From Bedellia somnulentella (Eukaryota; Arthropoda; Insecta; Lepidoptera; Bedelliidae), in the NCBI GenBank assembly GCA_963576735.1, contig OY755184.1, forward strand, positions 8,060,001 to 8,124,000: a stretch of 64,000 nucleotides of DNA, given 5' to 3'. Position 1 is the stretch's first letter. Each line of letters opens with the position of its first letter. A program made the translations under genes and the position numbers. Shown piece after piece: positions 21,801 to 32,000 of the stretch. The notes beneath the pieces were generated by a model that was not told where the DNA came from, did no database searches, and saw nothing but the letters and a program-made list of their open reading frames with translations.

Positions 21801-23947
21801 GGTCCAAAACACAAGACAATTTGTTCCTGTCTGCAGGATACGATGGACATGTCAAGCTGTGGGAAACCAGAAGGTAAGAATTTTCTAAAGGTGTTTCATA
21901 CAGACATATACTCACGGCCATCAATTCTGAAAAGGGGTAGCCTGAACTTCAGAGCAAAAAACTCCTCAGCCACATTTTTAAGTTAATAGGGGACAAGATG
22001 GTTGAAATATAGTTTCGGTGGTTATGGGTCTCCAACCGCTTCACCCAAAAACCACTTTGAAAGGCCCCATGCCCTTAGTCATCTCTTACGACATTCGTAG
22101 GTAGAAAGGGGTAATGACGTTCTAAGCCGGCACTACGCGGCGTTGATGTGTTAGCATAAAACATACATAACATAAACGTTCACGCCGTTTATCCCCGAAG
22201 GGGTTGGCAGAGGTACCAATACTCCTGAACTCACATGGCAAGCGCCATCTAGTTTCCAGAAGGTACCCACGTTTTGCTTAGACAGTGTACTCACGTGATA
22301 GGGGGCAAGCCTATCGCCGTTTTGTACGAATACACTGTCACATGACTAAGTACAACTCAGCCATGTGGGTTTCCTCACGATGTTTTCCCTCACCGTTAGC
22401 AACCATGATAAATTAACCACACATATGACTTTAGAAAAGACAAATTGGTGTAGGCCCGTCCCAGGATTGGAACTCACGCCCTTCTGTTTTTCGGGCGGGT
22501 GTTCTACCCACTGGACTATCATGTCGCTAATTATTGTTAGCAATAGTTATTGTATCAGTATCTATATAAAACAATATATTAATAAATATTAATATAGAAT
22601 AATATGTTTTAATAACTATTTTAAATGACAAGCTGTACTAGAATTTATTACCCCTTTGATTGTTGTGCACTGTGGCTGGAGTCTCATCACCAACAACAGT
22701 TATTTTGCAATCTTTTTACAACTCAAATTCCAAACGTGTCTAAAAAATTCTGAAGCTCTGGTTACTGCTTTTAGGGTTTTATACCGATGAGCATTATGTA
22801 TGTATTTATATTTTCCCATCTCTCCCCGTTAGTGCTTCGGAATCAACCCCCTTACGTATTGTGGATCTTTGAAATCGTCGATTGCGTCGCAAATTCCATT
22901 ATTGTCACCGTCAAACCGCCACCAAACCACTTCATACATATTCACGATATTGAGATCGACAATCTTGCAACTTTTGACATGATTGGCAGTTACAAAAAAT
23001 ACATAACAAGGCCGGCCTTCATCTCTCTTGTCATGTATTGTGTGCTTGATTGGTAGGGTGATAACGGTAGCGGAAAACATAGTGAATCGATGACAAGATT
23101 TAGGTACTCCACAACTGTGTATTTTACAAAGAGGCGATATACCTGGCCCTGATAATGACATTACAATATCAGGTCACAAAAATTAGTTGTTCAGGAATAT
23201 CCTCTCCCCTTAAGAAATACATCCATACAGATACTCACGTCTTTTGTTACCATTGGGCTAGGCTATCGATCGCCATTTTGCGGGATCCTGACAACCCTTA
23301 AGATGTTTATCTACATTCATCAATCTTTTCATAAATGCTCTATTATTCTTACGACTTTGGACACCTGCCTTTTTGGGCACATTATTTCTATTTGATCTAA
23401 ATGTGTCCTCTGTGATCGTCCTCTACTGACTTTACCATCCATATTGGCTCTACATATCTCTTTCACCAATTTACGTTCATCCATCCAACGTGCCGGATAA
23501 AATTAACATTCCGTTTTCTACCTTTTTACAGTATTCTTATTAACAACAAACCGTTCATGAATTACACTAGTTTTCATTCAATTACATAATTTAATTTCTT
23601 TTCAACCGACATCAAAAAAAGCAGGTTCTCAGTTCGATTGTTTGTAAGTATATATGTTTGTCCGCGATTATCTCACGTTTGGCTAAATCTAATTGGGTGC
23701 GGTTTTCAGAAAAATATTTGTTTTTTTATGATTGATATCATCTCTACTATACATATACGAAGTGACTTCTGCAATACCCTAACCCTTCAATATTTGTTAC
23801 AGTCCCCGAACACCGCTATACGAGTTATCAGGCCACGAAGACAAAGTATTGTGCTGCGATTGGTCGAACCCAGCTCTATTGGTCAGCGGAGGATGCGACA
23901 ACACTCTTAGGATATTCAAATCACGACATGCTATGGCGGAATTGTAG
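12876..23947 (+). CDS. WDR12: WDR12 (Ytm1) homologue, complete
   Basis: Nine exons: 12876-12934, 13012-13311, 14929-15069, 15546-15721, 16494-16561, 19410-19554, 19928-20029, 21744-21873 and 23803-23947. All are GT-AG with consistent phases. The joined frame is 1266 nt (421 residues plus TAG); the human protein is about 423. An NLE domain occupies residues 10-80 (VRFITK, then [10 protein letters not shown]). Seven WD repeats follow from about residue 100: [81 protein letters not shown] and [13 protein letters not shown]. The linker between repeats 3 and 4 holds a lysine-rich nuclear-localisation-like [11 protein letters not shown]12 joins Pes1 and Bop1 in the PeBoW complex, needed for 5.8S/28S rRNA maturation and 60S assembly in the nucleolus; its NLE domain is remodelled by the AAA ATPase Rea1/Mdn1 (family knowledge). 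The start fits the family N-terminus. It lies divergently to WDR75. Confidence 0.95.
14166..14769 (-). repeat. S1 SINE copy split by tRNA-like repeat
   Basis: The 3' half (14166-14287: catacatacatatactcaca, then ccctagaaggggtagccag) and 5' half (14633-14769: gtagttggtaatgggtct through attacacagct) belong to one S1 copy on minus. The insert carries the duplicated target ataaag (14282-14287 and 14633-14638). Confidence 0.8.
14288..14632 (+). repeat. tRNA-like repeat with inverted-repeat end
   Basis: 345-bp insert in an S1 SINE. 14533-14604 folds as a tRNA-like cloverleaf, with A-box-like tagctcaattgg and B-box-like ggttcgaacccc. Its left end contains an inverted pair of about 54 bp: ttaatttgaatg through attactaataaa, and tttattagtatgattccc through attcaaatta (14288-14341 against 14364-14416). 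The right part ends ctttcctttatttattgg. It belongs to the same family as the copies at 20758-21262 and 30372-30655. Confidence 0.75.
15070..15545 (+). other. WDR12 intron 3
   Basis: 476-bp AT-rich intron; nothing else recognised. Confidence 0.6.
15722..16493 (+). other. WDR12 intron 4 with hairpin and repeat scraps
   Basis: 772-bp intron. It contains a perfect hairpin at 16000-16053, a minus-strand LINE-tail scrap at about 16075-16130 (gggttaggcagagactatc), and a scrap of another dispersed repeat at 16175-16260 (aatcaggcgtgaatatttta, also at 17158-17220). Confidence 0.65.
16000..16053. repeat. perfect 24-bp inverted repeat (hairpin)
   Basis: Arms 16000-16023 (begins attgatgaactgaattcag) and 16030-16053 pair perfectly around the 6-base loop gcatat. 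It lies inside WDR12 intron 4. The stem is shorter than a typical pre-microRNA. No flanking family repeat explains it. Confidence 0.85.
16893..17072 (+). repeat. partial, degenerate tRNA-like repeat
   Basis: Shares catgtggggattatt, ggcgtacgtacccgg, gtgggctcgatccccgc and tgtcgaaattattctttcct with the complete tRNA-like repeats. The D-arm half of the cloverleaf is lost. Confidence 0.6.
17080..19299. repeat. inverted ends of a dispersed repeat
   Basis: aactagctgacccgacagac at 17080 and the reverse complement of 19271-19299 match at 28 of 29 positions. The following 100 bases on each side also show related sequence (reverse-complement counterparts of a cggggttaaaaag segment). Either two copies were inserted head to head, or this is one 2.2-kb element with inverted ends. 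The interior contains other repeats. Confidence 0.6.
17789..17815 (+). repeat. (GTCT)n microsatellite
   Basis: About six to seven uninterrupted tctg units inside a larger dispersed repeat that continues as cggtttgtatgttccttatg. Confidence 0.9.
20525..20724 (+). pseudogene. Harbinger transposase N-terminal remnant
   Basis: 65 codons with the pattern FWVHPIN, then a leucine/lysine helix and [14 protein letters not shown]. This matches the start of HARBI1-like putative nucleases (a WVHPIN..R...G....L...L..D...F..YFRMS pattern; family knowledge). The catalytic DDE domain is absent. The remaining internal DNA is deleted or replaced by tRNA-like repeats. Confidence 0.7.
20758..21262 (+). repeat. 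two tandem tRNA-like repeat units
   Basis: Two units repeat with a period of about 309 bp. Each has gtgtaaaagaaataaaggat, ttcgcgctggcagccattg and a tRNA-like core (20831-20902 and 21140-21211), then tttctttcctttattt. Between the cores lie catgaggtttttatgaac, a short hairpin ccgaattagtaaaaattcgg, and ggaaacgcaaacccgactt. The core folds with acceptor GACACGG/CTGTGTC, D stem GCTC/GAGC, anticodon stem TCGGG/CCCGA and T stem GCGGG/CCCGC. The anticodon would be GTA (Tyr-like), but position 33 is C instead of the invariant T, and there is no intron. This is a tRNA-derived repeat, not a confident tRNA gene. Confidence 0.8.
21898..22145 (-). repeat. S1 SINE copy, variant subtype
   Basis: Minus-strand copy from catacagacatatactcacg to aagccggcactacgcggc. 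Shares aataggggacaagatgg and gggtaatgacgttctaagcc with the copy at 41688-41925, unlike the more common form. Confidence 0.85.
22157..22534 (-). repeat. S2 SINE copy
   Basis: Full-length minus copy, from cataacataaacgttcacgc at the tail to ggactatcatgtcgct at the head. Flanked by the direct repeat tgttagca (22149-22156 and 22535-22542). It lies in WDR12 intron 8. Confidence 0.85.
22650..22808 (+). repeat. degenerate S1 SINE fragment
   Basis: Contains gagtctcatcaccaacaaca, ttttgcaatctttttacaac, gaagctctggttactgcttt and gagcattatgtatgtattta, the 3' two thirds of S1. Confidence 0.65.
23240..23490 (-). mobile_element. LINE 3' tail fragment
   Basis: On minus it reads [20 protein letters not shown], then [14 protein letters not shown]: the same tail as at 1-260. 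It ends in ggatcctg, atcgatagcctagcc and a gtgagtatctgtatggatg-type tail. Frameshifted and truncated; lies in WDR12 intron 8. Confidence 0.75.
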
Positions 23948-24023
23948 ATGTTAGTTTGTTAGTAATTTTTAAGTTTTGTTAATGAGAGTATGTGGAAATT
24001 ATGACATAGTGTGCATAGGAGTT

Positions 24024-24029
24024 AATAAA
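24024..24029 (+). promoter_or_regulatory. WDR12 proximal poly(A) signal
   Basis: aataaa 77 nt after the WDR12 stop, followed by a GT-rich stretch (gtgtttttgtcc) as expected downstream of a cleavage site. A second aataaa at 24987-24992 is also followed by a T/G-rich stretch and could end a longer transcript. Confidence 0.65.
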
Positions 24030-27000
24030 TGTGTTTTTGTCCTTCTACATATACATATGTCATATGATATCAGATACATATGTAACATCATAGCTATGTA
24101 TTTACAAAGGGGTACTAGAAGGCTATAATTTCTTGTTTACCCACTAATAGTGTTCAGGTCACTTGTACTTTATAGTATAATGGATTGGGAGGTGGAAAGT
24201 TAATAATTTCAGGCAATGAGAAACTTTCTAGCTTCTACTGATTCCGTAGCATGTAACGTGTGGGAGAACCTATGTCTCTTATAATTTGAGTATAAAGTCG
24301 CAATTTTTCATACAATTTGTCACTTAGATGTCACTTATCTCACTTTCATATGTTACAGAGTAGTTTCACTCAGTAGAGTCTCACTCAAGTTACAGAGGCA
24401 GTGGTGCTAACACGCTCGTTATTTCATCTTATATATTCGTCAGTCAGAAAGGGATATAGTTATACGAACCTTGGTAAGTGTGAAAAAGATAGATTAAATA
24501 ACGAACGTGCTAGTTTTGCAAATTGTTACTTTTATAGAGATTTTTCAGTTTGAGTTAATGTTTGTATTTATGCATCTTATGACATGATTATATGTAAACA
24601 TTTTGAATTACAATGACCGACATATTTTTGTAATGCAAGTTTCAAGGCAAATGTTCTTATCAATTACAACATTTCAACCAATAGACATCCACTGGGGGAC
24701 ATAAATTACACCATAAGATTCTTCATTTCTTCAATTACTGATAAGTTGACCAACACTATCGCCTTACCGTGACTGTTTTGTAACTATTCTGTACACTTGT
24801 ATGATGTTTTATACCAGATTGTGACCTTTGAGGTTATGTTAGAATTTATGACCCTATAAAACCATTCCAAAGAGCGTACTACATGTAATGAATGTTTGTA
24901 ATGCATTTAAATATTTGTCCGTAGAAAGATGCTAATGTGGCATCTGAAATCTTATTGAATGTGTAGAGGGTTGTTTGAGGATAAGAAATAAAAGATGGTT
25001 AAATTTAATTTGGTTTCGCTTGTTTTATTTCAATGATTTGCTCTTACAAAATATGTTCAATGCAAAGGAACATGACTCGTCACAATAAAACATGCTCTTA
25101 GTACCATTTTGTTTTACTTTTATATATTAATTTAGTCCAGCATAACTATAAATAACGCGGGTCACATAAAAATGCTCATAGCACAATATAGAAACTTGCA
25201 AACACTCGTAACAAAATAGATACATAACTTTCTTCTATGTGGTTTCTCTGCGAGAAATGCTTCAACACTATTATCATAGTTATGCCAAACCTCACATCAT
25301 AACACAACGAAGCAACATGTCCCTTAAAAATATTCATCCTTACCAACAATTTCATTTCTTTTTTTACATTTTATGATGTTTTATTTTGCATTTCGTATTT
25401 CTAGTAAACCTAACTAAATTATCTAAACTATACTACTGCTAGACTAGTCTGCTGGGTAGAACACCACACTAACTAATACACGTTGGACAAATACACTTGT
25501 CGAGTTCCGACTCGTTTTTTTTTTAGTTTTCTTTCTTTACACTTAATGAACTACATAACAAAAGAGGTGAAAGCAAACGTTGTTCAACGGAAACTTATCG
25601 GAGTAGGCAGTGAGGTGAGTTCGGGCGCGAGACGTTTCCGCTCAGTAAATTATTTAATAAACTAACAAAGAAAACTATGTGGAGCGCCGCCCGCGCCCGA
25701 CCGCGCCCCGCCCTCACTATATTACACTAAGCTCTATCTAATCTATCTAACTTAGCGTCGAAACATTTTTTACTATGCTATCCTAACTAACTTATCTTTA
25801 ATAGCTCTAAATCCTAACCATCTTTGTCAACGGCCTCAGCTTCACTTTAGTCTCCATTTCACAAACGAATCAAGCGTTCTCCTAAAATTAAGTGCCTTAC
25901 GTTTAAAACATTTACTTACATCGACCTAAGTTTATAGGTTTTTTTTTTCATCCGACGACATTGGTGGTCATCAGATTTGGTTTTAATAAATTTGTTGTTT
26001 CTCAAACATATACTTTTGTGCTCTTCCATAGGAATAATCTGAATGTCTCACTAGAACCACTTCGATATTTTTTCTGTCTACTCGAATGTTTAACATTAAC
26101 ACCGTGCCAATATGCATGGTGACCTTAGGAACATTTTCATTTGTTTGGATCTGTCACTACCGCAGGTCTGCAACACATCGCTGCGTTTGCGCACGTCACA
26201 TTGTTTACCCCATATATATTTAGCACATTTAACTTGCGCATATCCGATTCTATTACATAACACTACTTTTCTTAATTTATTCTTACCTCGCAGTAAGTTC
26301 TACATAACCTGTACATATTACATTGTGAAGAATATGTGTTAGGTTGTCATTGCATTGTTTGATTTGGTATTTCACAAAAGCTAAAGGCACTACTATGAAA
26401 ATAACTTTATTGCTTTATTTGGAAGAAAAGCATCATGGAAAATGAATGCATTGCTTAGAAACGCCACTCGGCCGTCTCTGGCTCCTAACACTAATACCAT
26501 CGCCGCGTAAAGCAGTGGTCACCCAACTTGCAATTCGTCTCACTGATACACCGTTCAAAGAACGCATAGCACGCTGGTTGTATCCGTTAAAACATTTAAA
26601 TGCAAAATTTAGCTGAGACACATATCGGAAGACTGCGTAACAGGAAGCCATAGTCGAACACAGCTCGGGCAACACTCGACGTCTACAAACTAGAGCAGCC
26701 GCGCCCCGGCCGCGCAATATATTGCACTTCGTGTTCAAAAAATTGTCACAAGAAGTTAAGGCGGTACATTAGTCAGTTCGAATTATTTGGCCTGATCAAA
26801 AACTATTTTAATACTGATCTGCGAAGTGTTTTTGATCAATAAGATATTTAGAGAATCTAACAGAAATCATACTTTGAAAATACTGCGAAATGAGTTTGTA
26901 AGTGTGACGGGTGAGTCTGTTTGTTGCGAGACTGCAGTCAGTCGGTTTCCTGGTGAGTGAGTGAGATGGGTGAAGGTTGCGTCGTTGCGTCGCTCTACAG

Positions 27001-29077
27001 ACAACGCCACTGTTCGTGTAACGCCATTGTGGACTCTACTAACTGAAACATACTACTTCCTTCATTCAAAACCTGCCGCTCTCTCTAGTTCATTAAATTC
27101 GTGTTTGGTTTCTCTTAGTAAAAAGATCTATTCGCACAGGTTTTGAATAAATAGGTTCCTCGCTTAATTTTCCGTAAAATTACAGTTTATATTATCAAAC
27201 ATTTAACTAGTCTTCAGTCCCTGAGTTGTATAAATATTTTCCTACTTCTTAAAAGATTTTAATGATTTGTATACTTTGGTTCTGATGAAAGTCTCGACGT
27301 GCCAAAATAGAATTAAACAGTTGCGATATAGTAGGCTTTACTCGTATCCATCAACAATGTATGTACATGTATACATATCCATGTATAATTTATATATATT
27401 CAATATAAAAATATCAAATTTCATATAAAGTCATAAAGTGTTACCCAAAACCTACTGATGGAAAAAGTGTCCTAATCACCACTAAGGTGCTATTCGAAAA
27501 TAATATTGGAATTTAACTTGATGTTCTTTAATGGAATGTGCCGACCGCCGGGAAGTTACAACTACCATTCACTCAGTACACGATCTTTTAGAATGATCAC
27601 TGTGCCGACATTAAGATAAGAATTGTCAGTATGAAATTCAAGACGTGTAACATTTGTTGAGATAATTTTCAACAGTCTGAGCATCACTTACGTTTGAACT
27701 AGAATAAGGGTGCTGTCTATATCTATAGTATTAGGTAGTCGCGAACAGTAGTCGGCAAGCGAAGCATCGTATTGTCAAGATAAACAAGGTATACTTTATT
27801 CAGTCGTTCATGTTAATTTGGCAACTATTTTATCGTCTACGGAGGACAGGAGAAAATTATAAAATATTATCGTTTTAGCACAGCTATGAACTCTATATTG
27901 TCTAATAAACTTTTAGTCAAAACAGGGGCCATTTTCTCAAACACTTTGTATAAAGTTCAAAGATGTTATGTACGAGTATATATTAAAACAATATCAGAAA
28001 ACAAATACACAACTGCATCTAAATGCTTGATTAAGTTGTCCAAGAGATCCTTGGAAGACTGCACCAGTAACAAATAAACTTTTATACTGCTCCCAACGTT
28101 CAAAATGGGATGAATTTGGTGCTTTATAACTGAGCACCCATAGCGCCAAGAGTAAGGAGAAATGCTTTAGGAGCAACAATGTCAGAAACTTGGTGTTGGC
28201 ATGTATTTTTAAAATACGCGTCTTCGGAGATTTTGAATCTCAATTTTTTCTTAAGTCTTTAGTTAACAAATAGTCAACTTATATCTCAAATATAAAAGTA
28301 CAACATCAATAATGATTTGGTGATTTGTCGAATGATTATTTATAAACTTTAATTTCTCGTGATATGACCTTTTCACTAATTTCATCGCGCCTAAACATTC
28401 AACATAGATATTGCTTTTCTTTTCACTTCATTATCGCACTTAATTTCGTTTCCTAATAAATAATTCCTTTCTACAATTTCATAATATACAACATATACTG
28501 GATTTAGTATTGCACGTGACTCGGTGATCGTCAAGTATTTTTATAATTTCATTAGTTTCCCACGAATCCCGCAATATCCTTAATTCAAAATATGACACTG
28601 ATATAATCGAAATAATGCCCATCCATGGACGTGATTAGAATTCAAGAGTTCATTCAAGAAAATAGACTACATTAACATAAAATAAATACCTAACTATCTT
28701 AAATAATCTTGTCAACAAGATCCAACCTCTGTCTAGAATCTTAATTATCTTTTATAAAACAATAATAAAATTATAATGTAAAAACACATTTAGATTGCAG
28801 CTCTATCTATATATCAAATCCTCCCTTGGAACCGTCGACAGGCCTCATCAAACAGATAGCTGACCGAGCGTCTAGCGATCCGCCGTCGCTCTGCGTATAA
28901 ACTCGCGTGGAAATCAAAAATACTGCTACACTTTACTCGGCTCCTTCGATGAAGTCTGTCGCGGTGTCAAAATTAAAACTAAAAACAAATTAACATTGTA
29001 AAAAGTCACAGTTAGTTTTATTTTTGGCTCTTGTACAGCGCGGGTTGTTGCTCTGTTGCGGGCTGTTGCGGGTGTTC
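24030..29077 (-). other. possible long shep 3' UTR / convergent gene border
   Basis: 5 kb without a recognised coding exon lies between the WDR12 stop and the shep stop. Minus-strand AATAAA signals occur at 25024-25029, 26406-26411 and 26414-26419. If the first is used, the shep 3' UTR is about 4.05 kb and nearly abuts a WDR12 transcript ending after 24992. No S1, S2 or LINE copy was found here, unlike the flanking regions, which fits transcribed and constrained sequence. A GC-rich patch lies at 25680-25715. A minus frame at 26433-26738 and small frames elsewhere show no domain. Confidence 0.5.
25024..25029 (-). promoter_or_regulatory. candidate distal shep poly(A) signal
   Basis: tttatt on plus, AATAAA on minus, 32 bp beyond the WDR12 distal signal on the opposite strand. 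Use is inferred from position only. Confidence 0.4.
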
Positions 29078-32000
29078 TTACTTGGGCGGGTACGATTGGT
29101 ACGCCTCGTCCGGGGACGCCGCGGTGGACGCGTGCTCGCTCTCGATGGGCATCTGAATGATGGGCGGCGTCGGCCCAGTGAAGTACTGGTACGGATGTGA
29201 GAAGTACTGCAAATACACAAGCCAAAGTCAGCAATATCGCCTTTATCCCAATCTTGCAATTAAAGCGAGAGTATCAAGGTAAACAGTGCACAGCTTTTAT
29301 AATAACGTTATAGGCACTCACGTATAATTCGTTTTCCGGCCTTAAGCTGTCCCAGTTTACCTGGAAAACATAACGTTGATTTGTCAGTCTTATTGTTTGA
29401 CTGACTCTTGATTTATGTTAGTAGTTTTGTTAAGGCTTGTTTTTTTTCGAGACTATTTATAATTTAAAGAATGAAAAGGTTTCTGAACTTACGTATTGGC
29501 TAGGCACAGATTCGATGGGTATAGGATGAGGGGGGTGCGCGGCCGGATGAGCCGGTGGTATGATGGTGGCGTAGGGGGCCAGCCAGGCGGCCGGGTGCGC
29601 GGCGTGGTGGTGGTGGTGCAGCTGCGGGTGGAAGGCCGCCACGCCATACACCCCGCCCCCCGCGCGGTACACCCCCGCGCAGTCTCCGCCCGCGCCCGCA
29701 CCGCCTGTGCTCACGCCGCCGGCGTATACGCCTCCGACGCTCATGGCCTGAAAAAGGCAAAAGTAAACTTTAGGTAAGTGAGTTCGGTTGGATTAAATGA
29801 TAGCGTTGCTTGAGACTGATGCTCAATTGTCTATGATATTAAGCAGTCTCTCTAGGTCAACTGGAAGTCTAGCACGAGCGCTATTTTGTCGACACGGTAT
29901 CGGTAAGAATGAGACGACAGTATACAATACTAAGTAAGTATGAAAGACATGGCTGTTTATTTATACCACGAGATATTCAGTTAAAAGGTCGCTCGTAATA
30001 GATATGCTGACATAGACAATCATCAGTTAAATATCAGAAACTTTAGCAAACAAACCGAGAATATTGCTGAGCTCCCAGTGCAGAGTTTGTATTGATTGGT
30101 TTGAGACAAGAACTTACAAATTTCGAGCGCAGAGTAAGCTAAGGGTGAAGTTTTGACAGTAATGTAACCATTTAGTTAGTATCTAGATAGGGAAAAAGGA
30201 ATCAATCCCAAGTGCAGGATAGATCTTTAAATAAATCCACGTCTAGAATATAGTTTGAAAAACAAAACAATTTAAAGGAAGAAAGCCTCTGTAAAAAAAT
30301 AAACAGAAAGATACCTACAGTAGATGACATTTTGGAACTATGTTAGGCAACTGCAATATTTTAAATTATTATATTTAAATCTTTTTGTTCCTGAAAACCT
30401 CATGTGGGGATTATTACTAATAAATAAAGGAAAGAAAAATTTCGACACAGGCGGGAATCGAACCCGCGACCTCGGGTATACGCCCCGACGCTCTGCCAAT
30501 TGAGCTACCGTGTCAATGGCTGCCAGCGCGAAATTCTTCTATCCTTTATTTCTTTTACACGTTTAAGTAGTGTTTGCGTTTCCTACCTCCGAATTTTTAC
30601 TAATTCGGAAGGCCACTTGTCTACCTTTTCAAATAGAATGCAAATGTTGAAACATAACATGCTCATATCATTAGATTGTAATTGTACCCGTAATAAGTTT
30701 TGTTAATACATGATTTTTTTGGTCGATGCGGTGGAGACCCACCATTGACAACCTTTATTTTACAATCTTTGCCTATTCAACTTACAAAATTAGCTGAGGC
30801 GAATCTAATCTAGGGATATATAAATAATTTTTATTGCTTGTTTTTTTTATATGCAATAAAGAGTTTTCTATTCAATTCTTTTCTATATAGTCGTGAGTGT
30901 ATGTATGTTTGTATACCTGCGACACCACTTCATTGTCCCGCCACGTCCTCGGCCCGTTGTCCTGTTTGTTGTACACGGACTTCTTCTTGTTGCCGCCGTC
31001 CGCGAACTTCACCAGCAGCGGCTCCTTGGCGCCGGCGATCGGGTTGCCGTTGAACATCTGTAATTAATGATTGGAGACTTCAAGATGGGTAGCAAACGTT
31101 TACGAGCGGCTGTAGCAGAAATGCTGGTGTATTCTAGAGCGTCGCATAATGAGTTCTTATAAAAAATGTATTTTAGCACCAAAAATTTTCAGTTAATATA
31201 ATAGCAGACAGACTAAACTTTCGCAAAAAGGAAAGCTTTCTCTGAGTTAAGAAATACCACCTTTTTGATAGTTTAACGTATATGTCATACACTAGCATGC
31301 TTGTGTTTTTCTCCACTGTTACCGAATCGAGGAAACACAAAATAAACGATAACGTAGAACTCTAGGACCTCAACAAATGCAAATGAAAATATTTTGGAAA
31401 AATTATATATCACTAGCTTTTTGCCCGCGACTACGTCCGCGTGGACTACATTTTTTGCATCCAGTTTACATCCAAACTACCAAAACACTATCTCAACTTC
31501 TTGTTTTTTATATTTATATTCCCGCGGGCGATGCAAAGGATATAAAGAACATTGAGGCTTTTTAAGTGATTGTTGGGCGATGCAGTTGGAGACCCATCAC
31601 TAAAATCCTTTATTTGACTACCTTTTCTCCAGTCAACTTCCAAAAGTGGATAAAGAATCACTATCTCCGAAGCTATGGCTACACTATATATACTCATGAA
31701 TGATTGATGGATGAATTTCATAAATTCCTTTTTTAGTGGTTATAACAGTCAATCGCACCAAGTTTCGAGTTTCTAAATACAGAAATGTCAAAAATCTCTA
31801 TACTAACTTTCATTTGCTATTTCAACCCCTTAGTTCCATAAAATATATGATTAGAATCATGAAACTAACCATTTTGTACCTAGTTTCTATGTTCGAGTTA
31901 TAATGGTCGTATTAGTACGGATAGTAACTATTGATTTCGCGGGTTATAACATGGGTTTAGTTTTATAATAGTTGTTTCAATTGTAATGTTTTTGTGCGAA

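Noticed and set aside
22829..23161. 110-codon minus frame in WDR12 intron 8
   Set aside because: Intronic, no recognised domain, with an overlapping plus frame of similar length.
26433..26738. 101-codon minus frame in the putative shep 3' UTR
   Set aside because: No domain, no splice context; arginine-rich composition looks like a chance frame in a GC-richer patch.
28990..29259. Alternative minus frames across the shep terminal exon
   Set aside because: They are out of frame with the Shep-like ending [10 protein letters not shown] and reflect GC-rich codon shadows.
29496..29777. Open plus-strand and alternative minus frames over 29493-29747
   Set aside because: Antisense and frame-shifted shadows of the Gly/Ala-rich shep exon; the phase of neighbouring exons selects a single frame.
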